DNA from: CAWIUB01 sp963839995
GTDB lineage: Bacteria > Actinomycetota > Actinomycetes > Mycobacteriales > Jatrophihabitantaceae
DNA length: 64,000 nt
Direction: 5' to 3'
NCBI GenBank assembly: GCA_963839995.1
Contig: CAWIXH010000001.1
Location: 601,726 to 665,725 of the forward strand
This document shows positions 46,738 through 55,461 of this stretch, in pieces. The translations under genes were made by a program, and so were the position numbers. The first letter of the stretch is position 1. Each line of letters starts with the position of its first letter. The notes below the pieces were generated by a model that had not been told where the DNA came from, did no database searches, and was given only the letters and a program-made list of their open reading frames with translations.

Positions 46738-46762
46738 ACCTAGAGCGGACGACTCTGAATAG
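45290..46762 (+). CDS. IS4-family transposase, copy A
   Basis: 490 residues from TTG 45290. IS4-type N-terminal domain (LTRVVPFELVDAVVADHRAG, LPSRVGVYFVLALCLFPGAG) and DDE residues in RTVAFDGCRSIKVPDTAGNR, MLVLMDRGFDAADFLREVHA and the signature IGLYHERWEHEITYLALRHT. The element has no stop of its own in this frame; the reading runs through the right repeat into flanking DNA and stops at 46762, one base before the LysR start codon. Confidence 0.9.
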   Translation: MRAQSAIGSAVAAITSTITVAAGVFAPGHLGELTRVVPFELVDAVVADHRAGQRRLRLLPSRVGVYFVLALCLFPGAGYLGVWAKLTAALDGLGLAVPSSRALRDLRRRLGPGPLRALFEVLAGPLGRPSTPGVMFGRYRTVAFDGCRSIKVPDTAGNRGWLGKLNAALGQTGYPVIQLMTLCETGTRALLGASFGTPGEGELAWARQLLHHLDQTMLVLMDRGFDAADFLREVHATGAALLVRLRSTRCPPVLERFPDGSYLSMIGGVQVRIITAEVSLTCHDGTRYGDSYRIATTLLDHRAWPAEAPIGLYHERWEHEITYLALRHTLLHGRVLRSADPAGLQQEMWALLTVYQALRIAITDAVAAIGGIDPDRASYQIAVQTAADLVTGARNILTGATDLTGQIGRAVLANLHRPRRPRVCARRVKSPLSRWNKHPPGKPTTSLQVTKITTVIGQNHQPPATRRRPSLTQAPSPKLLGIAPRADDSE

Positions 46763-47629
46763 GTGGAGTTGCGTCAGCTCGTGTATTTCGAGGCCGTCGC
46801 ACGCCTCGGCGGGTTCAGCCGAGCCGCCGAGGCGCTGCACATCGCCCAACCGGCGATCTCCGCCCAGATCCGTCATCTTGAGCGTGAGTTCGGTACCGCG
46901 CTGTTCGAGCGCACTACCCGCCGCGTCGAACTCACCCAGGCCGGCACGCTGCTGCTCGCTCGCGCCCGGGCGGTGCTCGCCGAACTCGACGGCGCCCGCA
47001 GCGACCTCGATGAGCTTGCCGCCGTGCTGCGCGGACAGCTGCGCATCGGCGTCACCCAGGTCCTCGGATCACTCGATCTGCCCGGTCTGCTCGCCGGCTT
47101 CCACCGCCGATACCCCGAGGTTGCCCTGGCCGTCCGCAGCGGACTGGTCGCCGCACTACTGGCCGAACTGGATACCCGCACCGTCGACGCGCTCATCGCC
47201 CCGGTCCACGACGACCTGCCCGACCGCTACCTCGCCCGGCCGCTCGCCACCGAACGACTCACCCTCGTCACCCCACCCGGGCAACTGACCGCCACGTGGC
47301 GCCCCGTCTCGTTGACCGAGGTCCGCGACGAGGCGATCGTCTGCCTGCCTGCCGGCAGCGGGCTACACGCCATCTTGACCGCGGCCGCTGCCGAGCAGGG
47401 ATTCACGCCACGCATCCAGTTCGAGGCACCCGACCCCGCTAGCATCCGACGCTCCGCCGGCCTCGGCGTCGCACTACTGGCCGAATCGGCAGCGCACGGC
47501 GGCGGACCCGCCATCGACGTGCACCGCCTCAAACCCGCGCTACCCCACCCGCCCATCGGCCTGATCCACAACCGACGACAACCTGCCTCGCCGACTCTTC
47601 GCGCCTGGGTCCAGCACATCCAGCCATAG
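46763..47629 (+). CDS. LysR-family transcriptional regulator
   Basis: 288 residues from GTG 46763. N-terminal LysR helix-turn-helix is typical (MELRQLVYFEAVARLGGFSR, AAEALHIAQPAISAQIRHLE, TRRVELTQAGTLLLARARAV), followed by the periplasmic-binding-like effector domain (~90-285, LRIGVTQVLGSLDLPGLLAG). Its native upstream region has been replaced by the IS4 element. Any transcription must come from the IS or read through from its transposase, whose stop abuts this start. The regulated gene, normally divergent, is not present. Confidence 0.9.
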   Translation: MELRQLVYFEAVARLGGFSRAAEALHIAQPAISAQIRHLEREFGTALFERTTRRVELTQAGTLLLARARAVLAELDGARSDLDELAAVLRGQLRIGVTQVLGSLDLPGLLAGFHRRYPEVALAVRSGLVAALLAELDTRTVDALIAPVHDDLPDRYLARPLATERLTLVTPPGQLTATWRPVSLTEVRDEAIVCLPAGSGLHAILTAAAAEQGFTPRIQFEAPDPASIRRSAGLGVALLAESAAHGGGPAIDVHRLKPALPHPPIGLIHNRRQPASPTLRAWVQHIQP

Positions 47630-48016
47630 CACCCGACCATCCGACGAGAGATCGATCCGATCACGAATCACCGGAAACCGAACCTCTTGCAGTGACGATC
47701 TGCGCTCCATGGGCTCTGACTACCAAGATCACGGCTATCGCCGTATAGGGATCCGCTTGCGGGCACATGCCTGCCGGCATGGCGGCCTCGGGCGAGAACG
47801 AGAATACGCGGCGCTACCAAGGTCGTCGTTAACGACTGTGCTTACCGGCGAAGGCTCCTGATCACGGCGCTTTCGGGCGCTCACGGTAGGTAGGCCGCCA
47901 GCCCGACCGGACGGTCTCTCATCGATGTCGTTGATTGCGGATCGTCCTGTAGGCGCCCCTGTTTGTGTCCGGCGTCGACGGTTCGATCGGGCGGGCGGCT
48001 TCGGCATGATTGCGGG
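47630..48016. other. Intergenic region with left copy of the module-flanking repeat
   Basis: About 390 bases between the LysR and primase-helicase genes. No gene. The imperfect repeat shared with 51313-51402 lies at 47786-47865. Confidence 0.45.
47786..47865. repeat. Imperfect direct repeat, left copy
   Basis: The core CCAAGGTCGTCGTTAACGAC (47817-47836) matches CCAACGTGGTCGTAAACGAC at 51350-51369. Similarity extends both ways (GAGAAC-AGAA before, CTGT-ACCGGCG-TC-TGAT after) over about 75 bases with scattered mismatches. Both copies are in the same orientation and bracket the primase-helicase and VapBC genes. Confidence 0.6.
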
Positions 48017-50395
48017 GTGGCGAGCGATGCCAGCGCGGACGCTGAGCTGGAGGCGTTGCGGGGCCAGCTTGCGCGGTTGGGTGCGGAGAACGCCCGGCTG
48101 TTGAAGCTGTTGCAGTTGACGCCGGCGCAGGCTCGACCGCCCGGTCCGACGCAGACGGCGATGTTCGAGCAGGCGCCGGGCGGTGTCGACGCGTCGTCGC
48201 CGTTGTCGGCGAAGGTGGCGTTCTTCGGTGCGTTGTTCAGGGCGCGGGAGGACGTGTACGCGCTTCGGTGGATGAACCGGCGAGATGGCCGCAGCGGGTG
48301 GATGCCGGCGGTGCGTGGTGGTCGCCTGAAAGGGATCCCGGCTTCGGAGCGCCAGTACCTGGCGCTGACCGAGAAGGTGGTGCATGACCATCTCGCTGGC
48401 GATATCGATCTCGGCTTGTACCCGTTGCTGGACGGCGACAGTTGCTGCTGGCTGGCCGCTGACTTCGATGGGCCCGCCGCGATGCTGGACGCGCTGGCCT
48501 ACCTGAAGGCGGCGCGCGCCGCGGCGGTGCCGGCGGCGCTGGAAGTTTCGCGGTCCGGGCTCGGCGCCCATGTGTGGATCTTCTTCACCGCACCGGTGGC
48601 CGCCGCGACGGCGCGAGCGCTCGGCACCGGACTGCTGCGGGAGGCCATCGCGTTACGCGGGCGGATGGATCTGCGCAGTTACGACCGGCTGTTCCCGTCG
48701 CAGGACGTCGTGGTGAATGGCGGGCTGGGCAATCTGATCGCCGCCCCGCTGCAGGGCCGATGTCGACGCACCAACACGACGGTGTTCCTGGACCTGGCCA
48801 CGCTCGAGCCGCACGAGGACCAGTTCGCGTTCCTGTCCAGCCTTGGCCGCATGACTCCGCGGGAGGTCGTCCGGCTCGCGCAGCGGCTCGGTAAGGTGTC
48901 CGTCGGGTCCGAGGTCGACACGCTGCACCCGGCCCGTGCCACGCGGATCACGATCCGGGCACCGGCGATCGTGCACGCCCAGCTGGCCGCGCGTATCACG
49001 GTCGCCGGGGATGATCTGCCTCCGGCGTTGTTGGCGACCTTGAAGCACGCGGCGACCCTGCAGAATCCGGTGTTCTACGAGCGGCAGCGGCGCCGCGCGT
49101 CGACCTGGGATACGCCCCGGTTCCTGCGGACCTTCGACGAGACGATCTCTGGCGATCTCATCCTGCCCCGGGGGCTACGTGAGCGTCTGACCCGCATTGT
49201 TGAGCAGGCCGGCAGCCGGGTGGAGTTCATCGAGGAGCGGGACGGCGGCAATCAGCACCCGTTCAGCTTCACCGGAGTGCTCGACACCGATCAGCATGCC
49301 GCGCAGCAAGCCCTGGCCGGTGCCGAGCTCGGCGTGCTCGAAGGCCCGCCCGGCGCGGGTAAGACCGTGATCGCTTGCTCGCTGATCGCCCTGCACGGCG
49401 TGTCCACCCTCGTGCTGGTCAACCGCAAGACGCTGGCCGACCAGTGGCGCTCCCGCATCCACGACCTCCTCGGCATCAAACCGGGCCAGCGCGGCGGTGG
49501 CCGGGCGAAGACCACAGGCGTGATCGACATCGCGACCCTGCAGAGCCTGTCGCGCGCGCAGGACGTCGCGGACCTGACCGCGGGCTACGGGCTCGTGATC
49601 GTCGACGAGTGCCACCACGTCCCAGCCGCCGCCTACGAGCACGCGATCGCGCAGATCCCGGCGCGGCGCTGGCTCGGTCTGACCGCCACCCCCTACCGGC
49701 GTGACCAGCTCGACGAGCTGATCGCGCTGCAGGTCGGCCCGGTGCGCCACGTCATCACGCAGCGGCCAGCCGGCACGCTGCCCGCCCACCCGCTGCGTCC
49801 CAGCGCACCGCAGCCGATCCTGCACCTACACACCACCGGCTTCACCTACACCGGCGACGCCGATCCGCAGGCGCCGGGCGGCATGGCGAAGATCAACCGC
49901 GCGTGCTTCGAGGACGAGGACCGCAACCGGCAGATCATCGACGACGTGCTCGCCGCGCTCAGCGAAGGCCGGCACTGCCTGGTGCTCACCCGTCAGGTCG
50001 CGCACCTGGAACGACTCAGCGCCGCGCTGGCGCCCCAAGACCCGGTCGTGCTGCGCGGCGGGATGGGCGCCAAAGCCCGCACCGCCGCCCTGGCACGACT
50101 CGCACCGCCAGCCGACGACCAAGCGCCGCTGCTCGCCGTCGCGACCGGCTCCTACATCGGTGAAGGCTTCGACTGCCCGATCCTGGACACGCTCTTCCTC
50201 ACCGCGCCCATCGCGCAGAAGGGCGACCTCGTGCAATACGTCGGTCGCATCCTGCGCCCCCATCCCGGCAAGATCACCGCCGAAGTCCACGACTACCACG
50301 ACCTGCGCACCGGCGTGCTCGCCGCGTCACTGGCCAAGCGCGCCCCCGGCTACACCAGCCTCGGCTTCCCCGACCCGCGACGCGCCACAAGTTGA
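48017..50395 (+). CDS. TOTE-type primase-helicase (AEP-like domain fused to SF2 DEAD/DEAH helicase)
   Basis: 792 residues from GTG 48017. A short coiled coil (ALRGQLARLGAENARLLKLL) leads into an archaeo-eukaryotic primase-like domain (~60-330). It has FFGALFRAREDVYALRWMNR, the acidic pair in CCWLAADFDGPAAMLDAL, the SGLGAHVWIFFTAP motif and LFPSQDVVVNGGLGNLIAAP. An SF2 helicase follows: Walker A VLEGPPGAGKTVIA (~440), LGLVIVDECHHVP-like DEAH box (~529), motif III LTATPYRRD and motif VI VQYVGRILRPHPGK. This fusion defines the TOTE conflict-system family, thought to act against invading nucleic acid. The usual partner nuclease or topoisomerase genes are not adjacent. Confidence 0.88.
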   Translation: MASDASADAELEALRGQLARLGAENARLLKLLQLTPAQARPPGPTQTAMFEQAPGGVDASSPLSAKVAFFGALFRAREDVYALRWMNRRDGRSGWMPAVRGGRLKGIPASERQYLALTEKVVHDHLAGDIDLGLYPLLDGDSCCWLAADFDGPAAMLDALAYLKAARAAAVPAALEVSRSGLGAHVWIFFTAPVAAATARALGTGLLREAIALRGRMDLRSYDRLFPSQDVVVNGGLGNLIAAPLQGRCRRTNTTVFLDLATLEPHEDQFAFLSSLGRMTPREVVRLAQRLGKVSVGSEVDTLHPARATRITIRAPAIVHAQLAARITVAGDDLPPALLATLKHAATLQNPVFYERQRRRASTWDTPRFLRTFDETISGDLILPRGLRERLTRIVEQAGSRVEFIEERDGGNQHPFSFTGVLDTDQHAAQQALAGAELGVLEGPPGAGKTVIACSLIALHGVSTLVLVNRKTLADQWRSRIHDLLGIKPGQRGGGRAKTTGVIDIATLQSLSRAQDVADLTAGYGLVIVDECHHVPAAAYEHAIAQIPARRWLGLTATPYRRDQLDELIALQVGPVRHVITQRPAGTLPAHPLRPSAPQPILHLHTTGFTYTGDADPQAPGGMAKINRACFEDEDRNRQIIDDVLAALSEGRHCLVLTRQVAHLERLSAALAPQDPVVLRGGMGAKARTAALARLAPPADDQAPLLAVATGSYIGEGFDCPILDTLFLTAPIAQKGDLVQYVGRILRPHPGKITAEVHDYHDLRTGVLAASLAKRAPGYTSLGFPDPRRATS

Positions 50396-50487
50396 GACGC
50401 CCTCGTCCGCATCTCCACCGACGCGCACCACAGACCCATCAGCGCGGCACAGACCCGACCGCGGTGTTGGCCGACGCGGCCAACCAC

Positions 50488-50530
50488 GGTTATATATACT
50501 CATTGGATATACCGACATCCAGGAGTCGAC
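50488..50530 (+). promoter_or_regulatory. AT-rich promoter/operator of the VapBC-like pair
   Basis: In a GC-rich setting, 50488-50514 is strikingly AT-rich and nearly palindromic (GGTTATAT and ATATACC arms). It contains the -10-like hexamer TATACT (50495-50500), and AGGAG (50521-50525) sits six bases before ATG 50532. The arrangement fits an autoregulated toxin-antitoxin promoter. Confidence 0.6.
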
Positions 50531-50531
50531 C

Positions 50532-50744
50532 ATGGCCAAGACTCTCATCGACATCGACGACGACCTGCTCACCCGCGCCCGCACCATTCTCGGGCCGGCG
50601 ACAAGCAAGAAGGACGCCGTCAACACCGCGCTGTCCAAGCTGGTCCGCCTGCACGAGCAACGCGCGACCATCGACTGGATCATCGACACCGACCCAGCCG
50701 CCGACCTGCGCAAGCCCGCCATCCGTGCGGCTGCCCGCAGGTGA
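50532..50744 (+). CDS. VapB-type antitoxin
   Basis: 70 residues. N-terminal ribbon-helix-helix type DNA-binding segment (MAKTLIDIDDDLLTRARTIL, then GPATSKKDAVNTALSKLVRL) followed by the toxin-neutralising tail (EQRATIDWIIDTDPAADLRK). The family is that of short antitoxins found beside PIN toxins in actinobacteria. Its stop overlaps the toxin start. The AT-rich palindrome upstream is its likely operator. Confidence 0.85.
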   Translation: MAKTLIDIDDDLLTRARTILGPATSKKDAVNTALSKLVRLHEQRATIDWIIDTDPAADLRKPAIRAAARR

Positions 50745-51166
50745 CCCGCTACCTCATCGACAACAGCGTCCTGCAACGACTACCCCGCAGCAGCCAGATC
50801 CGCGCCGCCGTCACCGACATCCTCGACGCCGAAGACGAGCTGTGCAGCTGCGCGGCCACCCTCGACGAATTCGCCTACAGCGCCCGCTCTCCCACCGAAC
50901 ACGCCGAATCCGTACGGCGGCTGCGCTACTCGCTCCTCTACCTACCCCTGGCTCCGTCGATCGACCAGATCATCATCGACATCCGCGCCGCCCTCTTCGC
51001 CGCCGGCAAAGGACGAGCCGCCGGAGTCATCGACGTCCAGATCGCCGCCACCGCCGCGCACCACCACGCCACCGTGCTGCACTACGACTCCGACTACGAC
51101 CACATCCACGACGCCTACCCGCAGCTATCCACCCGCTGGATCGTCCCCCGCGGCACCACCGACTAG
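50741..51166 (+). CDS. vapC: VapC-type PIN-domain toxin
   Basis: 141 residues from GTG 50741. PIN-domain acids are in order: YLIDNSVLQRLPRSSQ (first Asp), CSCAATLDEFAYSARS (Glu), GRAAGVIDVQIAATAAHHHA (third Asp) and VLHYDSDYDHIHDAY (fourth). The length and layout match ribonuclease toxins of the VapC group. The gene is intact, unlike the PIN gene at 3403. It follows the TOTE-type gene by 136 bases plus the antitoxin and may serve as an addiction module for that locus. Confidence 0.88.
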   Translation: MTRYLIDNSVLQRLPRSSQIRAAVTDILDAEDELCSCAATLDEFAYSARSPTEHAESVRRLRYSLLYLPLAPSIDQIIIDIRAALFAAGKGRAAGVIDVQIAATAAHHHATVLHYDSDYDHIHDAYPQLSTRWIVPRGTTD

Positions 51167-51195
51167 CGGGCCGACACCCTCGCAGCCCGGCCCGC
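51166..51195 (+). terminator. Hairpin after vapC
   Basis: An 8-bp perfect stem (GCGGGCCG with CGGCCCGC) with a 14-base loop begins at the last base of the vapC stop codon. There is no U-tract, which is usual for actinobacterial terminators. Confidence 0.5.
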
Positions 51196-51713
51196 CGGAG
51201 GCCGACGTGGCCCAGCGCAATGGGGCAACAGGTTTGCCGCGCGATCGGGCTCGGCGGCCACCTCCCGAGTTGCGGCCGCCGGACGTTATGGGTCATCTCA
51301 ACGCCCGTCGACAACCTCGCTCCGGGGAGAACAGAGAACGTGCGGAGACACCAACGTGGTCGTAAACGACTGTTCGCACCGGCGCGGTCCAGTGATACTG
51401 GGCCTCCAGCGCACTTGGACGACGTGTGCACGAGACGTCGGAGCTGCCGTGGGACCGTGCTAAGGCGAGTCGGCACGCGTCCGGATAGCCCACCTTCACC
51501 GGGCTTAATTGCGGGACAGATATACGGGCATCGCTTTGCTCGTAAGGGATTGCTCGCCCGACTGCCGCCAGCGCTGCCCGGTCAAGGTTCCCTTCCGTAC
51601 GCAGCATCCGCTTGGCGTGGTGGTCAACCGGCCCTCGGTGTGGCCTGACCGATGATTCTTCCCCCGCCGTGCTGGTCTGTACGCCGAATACCGACTCACG
51701 GGAGGCTGACGCC
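51196..51713. other. Non-coding stretch holding the right flanking repeat
   Basis: About 520 bases between vapC and the reductase gene. Apart from the imperfect repeat I see no gene. Confidence 0.4.
51313..51402. repeat. Imperfect direct repeat, right copy
   Basis: Right counterpart of 47786-47865. The best block is CCAACGTGGTCGTAAACGAC (51350-51369) followed by TGTTCGCACCGGCG. Translated on the minus strand, both copies give similar short peptides (PVRTVVYDH here, PVSTVVNDD on the left), so the repeat may come from a duplicated gene end rather than an attachment site. Confidence 0.55.
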
Positions 51714-52277
51714 ATGCGGAAACTGACCTTTGGCATGAACCTGACCCTGGACGGCTATATCGCCGCGCCCGGCGACGACCTCGGCTGGAGCGTGCCGAGC
51801 GACGAGCTGTTCCAATGGTGGTCCGACCGGGTGGGGGCGACGGTCCTGGCGCTGTATGGGCGCAAACTGTGGGAGACGATGAGCTCCTACTGGCCGACCG
51901 CCGACCGGCAGCCTGGCGCCACACCGGCGCAGATCGAGTTCGCCCGCCGCTGGCAGGACATGCCGAAGGTGGTGTTCTCCTCGACGACCAGCGCGGTCGA
52001 CTGGAACGCCCGCCTGGTCACCGGCGACGCGGTCACCGAGATCACCCGGCTCAAGGCCGAGGATGGCGGTCCCATGGACGTCGGCGGCGCCACCTTCGCC
52101 GCAGCGGCCATGCGGGCCGGGCTGATCGACGAGTACGTGCTGGCCACCGCACCGATCTTGGTGGGCAGCGGCACACCGTTCTTTACAGCCCTGGACAACT
52201 GGGTGAACCTAACCCTGGTGGAGACCCGGACGTTTCCCGACGGCGTGCTCCTGACCAGGTACGAGACCAGGCGCTGA
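51714..52277 (+). CDS. Dihydrofolate reductase/RibD-family protein
   Basis: 187 residues from ATG 51714 preceded by GGGAGG. The RibD C-terminal/DHFR-like fold is clear: MRKLTFGMNLTLDGYIAAPG, ALYGRKLWETMSSYWPTAD, KVVFSSTTSAVDWNARLVTG, GPMDVGGATFAAAAMRAGLI and DEYVLATAPILVGSGTPFF. Such proteins bind NADPH; the natural substrate is usually unknown. A single intact gene convergent with the glycosyltransferase gene. Confidence 0.9.
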   Translation: MRKLTFGMNLTLDGYIAAPGDDLGWSVPSDELFQWWSDRVGATVLALYGRKLWETMSSYWPTADRQPGATPAQIEFARRWQDMPKVVFSSTTSAVDWNARLVTGDAVTEITRLKAEDGGPMDVGGATFAAAAMRAGLIDEYVLATAPILVGSGTPFFTALDNWVNLTLVETRTFPDGVLLTRYETRR

Positions 52278-52307
52278 ATACCCGACCTCGGATCGGCGCG
52301 GGCTTCG

Positions 52308-52330
52308 GGCCACCCAAGGATCCCGTGGCC
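52308..52330. terminator. Weak bidirectional hairpin between convergent genes
   Basis: GGCCAC and GTGGCC (6 bp) flank an 11-base loop, between the convergent reductase and glycosyltransferase genes. Position is right for a shared terminator but the stem is short. Confidence 0.35.
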
Positions 52331-52343
52331 GTTAGGGGATCGA

Positions 52344-53505
52344 TCAGCGGGTGAGTGCCAAGACCGCATCGGCCGCGGCCTCGACCGGTGGCAGCGCCTC
52401 TGCCTCTGAGCGCAGCTGGGCGGCGGACGCGCGGTATGAGGGTGTGTTGAGCACGTCGTCGACGGCGTCGCGCACATCGTCCGGCGACGCCGTCAACGCG
52501 TCGAGCACCCGTGCGACGCCGAGCGCGACGCACCGGTCGGCGTTGAACGGATGGTCGGCCCCCATCGGCAGCAGGGCGAGCGGAACGCCACAGGCGAGAG
52601 AGGACACCACTGTGCCCGAGCCGGCGTGTGAGACCACCGCTTGGCAGTGCGGCAAGAGCTCCCGCTGCGGCACGAACCGCTCGACGAGGATGTGGTCGCC
52701 GCGAGGCCCGAGATCGGTCGGGTCGAGCTCGCGTCCTACGGTGACGACCACATCGACGGGGAGGTGCTCCAACCCGTCGAGGACGCGAGGGAAGAGATCG
52801 CCGGATTCCTGATGGAACACCGTCCCGAGAGTGAAGTACACGAGCGGGCGGCCCGGGCGCCCTGCCAGCCAGCGCTCGACGTCGGTGCTCCTGTCGCCTG
52901 GCAGCCCGCCGGCGAGGACATCAGGATGGTAGGTGAGAGCGCGTGCCGGCAGCCGCGACGCCGGGTCACGAAACGACGGCATGACCGGGACGAGAGTGAG
53001 GTGCCGGTCCAGGAAGTCTGGCGACTGGTGTGCCAGCCCGACCTCGTCGCACAGCTTCGCGAGCGGCTCGTCCAGGAGGCCGGGGGTGATCATGGCGCCG
53101 GAGGCCAGAACGGGTCACAGTCGCATGGGGGACGCCGAGCGACTCGGCGGCCACGGCGGCACCGAAGTCGACCTCGTCGCGTACTACGACGTCTGGGTGG
53201 AACGATCGGCCAACCTCGGTTATGCGCTTGGCCCGCTCCCGCGCGACCCGGCCGGCGAAGACGGTGCTGATCACTGCGACCTCGTCCGACCGGTCGGCGA
53301 CTACCAGGGGACGCCGGTCCTCCGCCGCGGCGAGCGTTCGTCCGCCGCTGTCGACGGCCTCGAAGCCAGCCCGGCGCACGGTATCGAGCATCCCGGACTG
53401 GCAGGTGTAGAGGATGTCGTGGCCCGCGGCGGCGAGGGCGCCGGCCACCGGCAGCGTCGGCCGGAAGTGCCCTGATCCACCAGTGAACGCAAACAGTGCA
53501 CGCAC
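52344..53505 (-). pseudogene. MGT/UGT-type (GT1) glycosyltransferase gene, frameshifted
   Basis: From GTG 53505 the acceptor domain begins as usual (VRALFAFTGGSGHFRPTLPV AGALAAAGHD) and continues to VVVRDEVDFGAAVAAESLGV PHATVT. Near 53100 one extra C in a CCC run shifts the frame. The continuation VLASGAMITPGLLDEPLAKL and the sugar-nucleotide domain (ERFVPQRELLPHCQAVVSHA and GSGTVVSSLACGVPLALLPM) run intact to the stop at 52344. It resembles glycosyltransferases of the macrolide/erythromycin group. With the one base removed it would encode about 386 residues. Confidence 0.8.
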
Positions 53506-53542
53506 CGCGCCAGTCTCGCAGGACGATCCGGCTGCGAAACGT

Positions 53543-54432
53543 TTACAGGCGTCGTCGGAAGCCTCGGTCGTTGCGGACGAGAGTCTGGAATCCGGCTCGT
53601 TGAAGTTCGGTGAGGTACTCGGAAGGGTCGACGTCAGCGGCCCAGTAGTCGATCAGTCTCGTGACACCGCCGAGCAGCAGCCATCGCGCGGCCGTGGACA
53701 GCAGGGCCGGAATGACCGCGGCTGGGTCGGCTCCATCGGTGAGGACCAGATTGCCGACGTCCGCCCAGGGTGCCGTGAGCGAACTGCGGGTCAGCTCCGT
53801 GCTGGGTTGGCAGACCTCGATGTAGCCACGGACTTGCTCGTCGACAAGCAGGGTGAACCGGGTGCCGAGCGTGCCGACCGTGCGCACGATGCTCGCGCCG
53901 TCGTCGGCGGTGCCGAGAAGGTCCTCACAGCACGCGGTGAGCACGAACTCACGGCGGGCCGGCTCGCCGAAACCCGCTTGGTTGAGCAGGTCACGTAGGT
54001 GCGGCATCGTGTCCGGGATGCCGTAGCAGGCGCGGGAAGAGCGCAATCGAAACCGACCGCGGACACGCCCCGGCGGCGCATCTGCTCCATGGCCGCCGCG
54101 AGCAGCACCTGGCCGTCGGTGATTGCGTCGGTGTGGCACACCAGCCAGCGCACGTCGCCCACGCCGCGGTAGCTGTCGCTGACGTCATCATCGGTGCGGA
54201 ACCGGTGCAGCAACGTCGCCGCGACGATGCGGTGTTCGAACTCGGCGACCAAGCAGCACCGCTCGGCGACCCACGGGTCGAGGATGCTCTCGCCAGGCTC
54301 ACGCTCCAGCTGCGACAGCACCGTGTTCACCGAGAGCACCACGCCGGGGATCACCGCAGCGACACGCAGATTGATCAATTCGGTGAGCTGGTCACGATCG
54401 CGGCGCTCGAAACGTCGAACGACAACAGGCAT
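53543..54432 (-). pseudogene. GNAT-family acetyltransferase gene, frameshifted
   Basis: ATG 54432 opens MPVVVRRFERRDRDQLTELI and the N-terminal GNAT core (CCLVAEFEHRIVAATLLHRF, VSDSYRGVGDVRWLVCHTDA, LLAAAMEQMRRRGVSAVGFD). Near 54030 the frame changes and continues as CYGIPDTMPHLRDLLNQAGF and a second half of similar fold (EDLLGTADDGASIVRTVGTL to FQTLVRNDRGFRRRL), ending at 53543. A net one-base change breaks the gene. Tandem GNAT proteins of this size are common in actinobacteria; the acceptor is unknown. Confidence 0.7.
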
Positions 54433-54690
54433 GCGGGCACTCCCGGGTCTCGCTACGAATGGGGGAAGCCGCTGCCAGTGCGGGACAGGGCAACTGTAAC
54501 CGTTCGTCGCTCGTCGGCGTGCGCCCGCTGATCGTTCCCCCTACGGTGATGACCAAGGGCAGCTGCCCTTGCTCCAGCGGGCGCCATTCGTCTCCTCACT
54601 GGTTGTCAGGGAAGCTGCCCAGTCATATCGATCAAGAGCAGCGGCGACCACCGTCGCAGTCTCGGGCCCGGCCGGTGGAAGACTGCGGCG

Positions 54691-55422
54691 GTGACTGACA
54701 CGCAGAGTCGCAGACCCGACCCACGCTGGCAGACAGAGCTCGACGACGTGCTCAGTGACGCGCGGACGGTAGTGAACGTCGGTGCCGGCACAGGCTCGTA
54801 CGAGCCGGGCGACCGCTACGTGCTGGCGATCGAGCCGTCGGGCTTGATGATTAGCCAGCGACCGGCTGGCGCGGCGCCGGCTCTGCAGGCTTCGGCTGAG
54901 GACCTGCCCATCGCGGACGGGCAGTTCGACGTCGCGATGGCACTCGTGACGATCCATCACTGGCGAAACTGGGAGGCCGGGCTGCGCGAAATGCAACGGG
55001 TGGCCGCCCGCGTCGTCGTGCTGCACTTTGATCCGGTCCTACATGCCACGTTCTGGCTGGCTCGGGACTATCTGCCGGAACTGGCGGACGTCTGGCGCGG
55101 CGGTCCCCGGGTGCGGCAGGTTGCTGCACGAGTTGGCCCCGGCGCGGAGATCCGAGAACTCGCGGTCCCATGGGACTGCGTCGACGGGTTCCTTCCGGCG
55201 TACTGGCGACGGCCGGAGGCGTACCTGGATCCGAAGGTGCAGCAGTCGATGTCCGGTCTCCAATTGCTCGACCGGGACGTGCTGTCGCACGGCATCGAGA
55301 AGTTGCGCGCAGACCTGCAGGACGGCACCTGGCGGCGCCGGAACGCGAAGTTGCTCGACGCCGACGTCCTCGACGTCGGGTGGCGGCTGATCGCCGGTCC
55401 GCCGCAGACGGACAGCCAGTAG
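54691..55422 (+). CDS. SAM-dependent class I methyltransferase
   Basis: 243 residues from GTG 54691. Motif I is VVNVGAGTGSYEPGDRYVLA, motif II/III is ALQASAEDLPIADGQFDVAM with ALVTIHHWRNWEAGLREM following. The C-terminal cap is helical (PRVRQVAARVGPGAEIRELA, DCVDGFLPAYWRRPEAYLDP). The family (methyltransf_11 type) methylates small molecules; substrate unknown. The short N-terminus lacks the usual ~10 residues before motif I, so an earlier non-ATG start cannot be excluded. Confidence 0.85.
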   Translation: MTDTQSRRPDPRWQTELDDVLSDARTVVNVGAGTGSYEPGDRYVLAIEPSGLMISQRPAGAAPALQASAEDLPIADGQFDVAMALVTIHHWRNWEAGLREMQRVAARVVVLHFDPVLHATFWLARDYLPELADVWRGGPRVRQVAARVGPGAEIRELAVPWDCVDGFLPAYWRRPEAYLDPKVQQSMSGLQLLDRDVLSHGIEKLRADLQDGTWRRRNAKLLDADVLDVGWRLIAGPPQTDSQ

Positions 55423-55461
55423 CCGATCGGCTTGTCCGTCACCGTTGGGATACTCCCGGTC

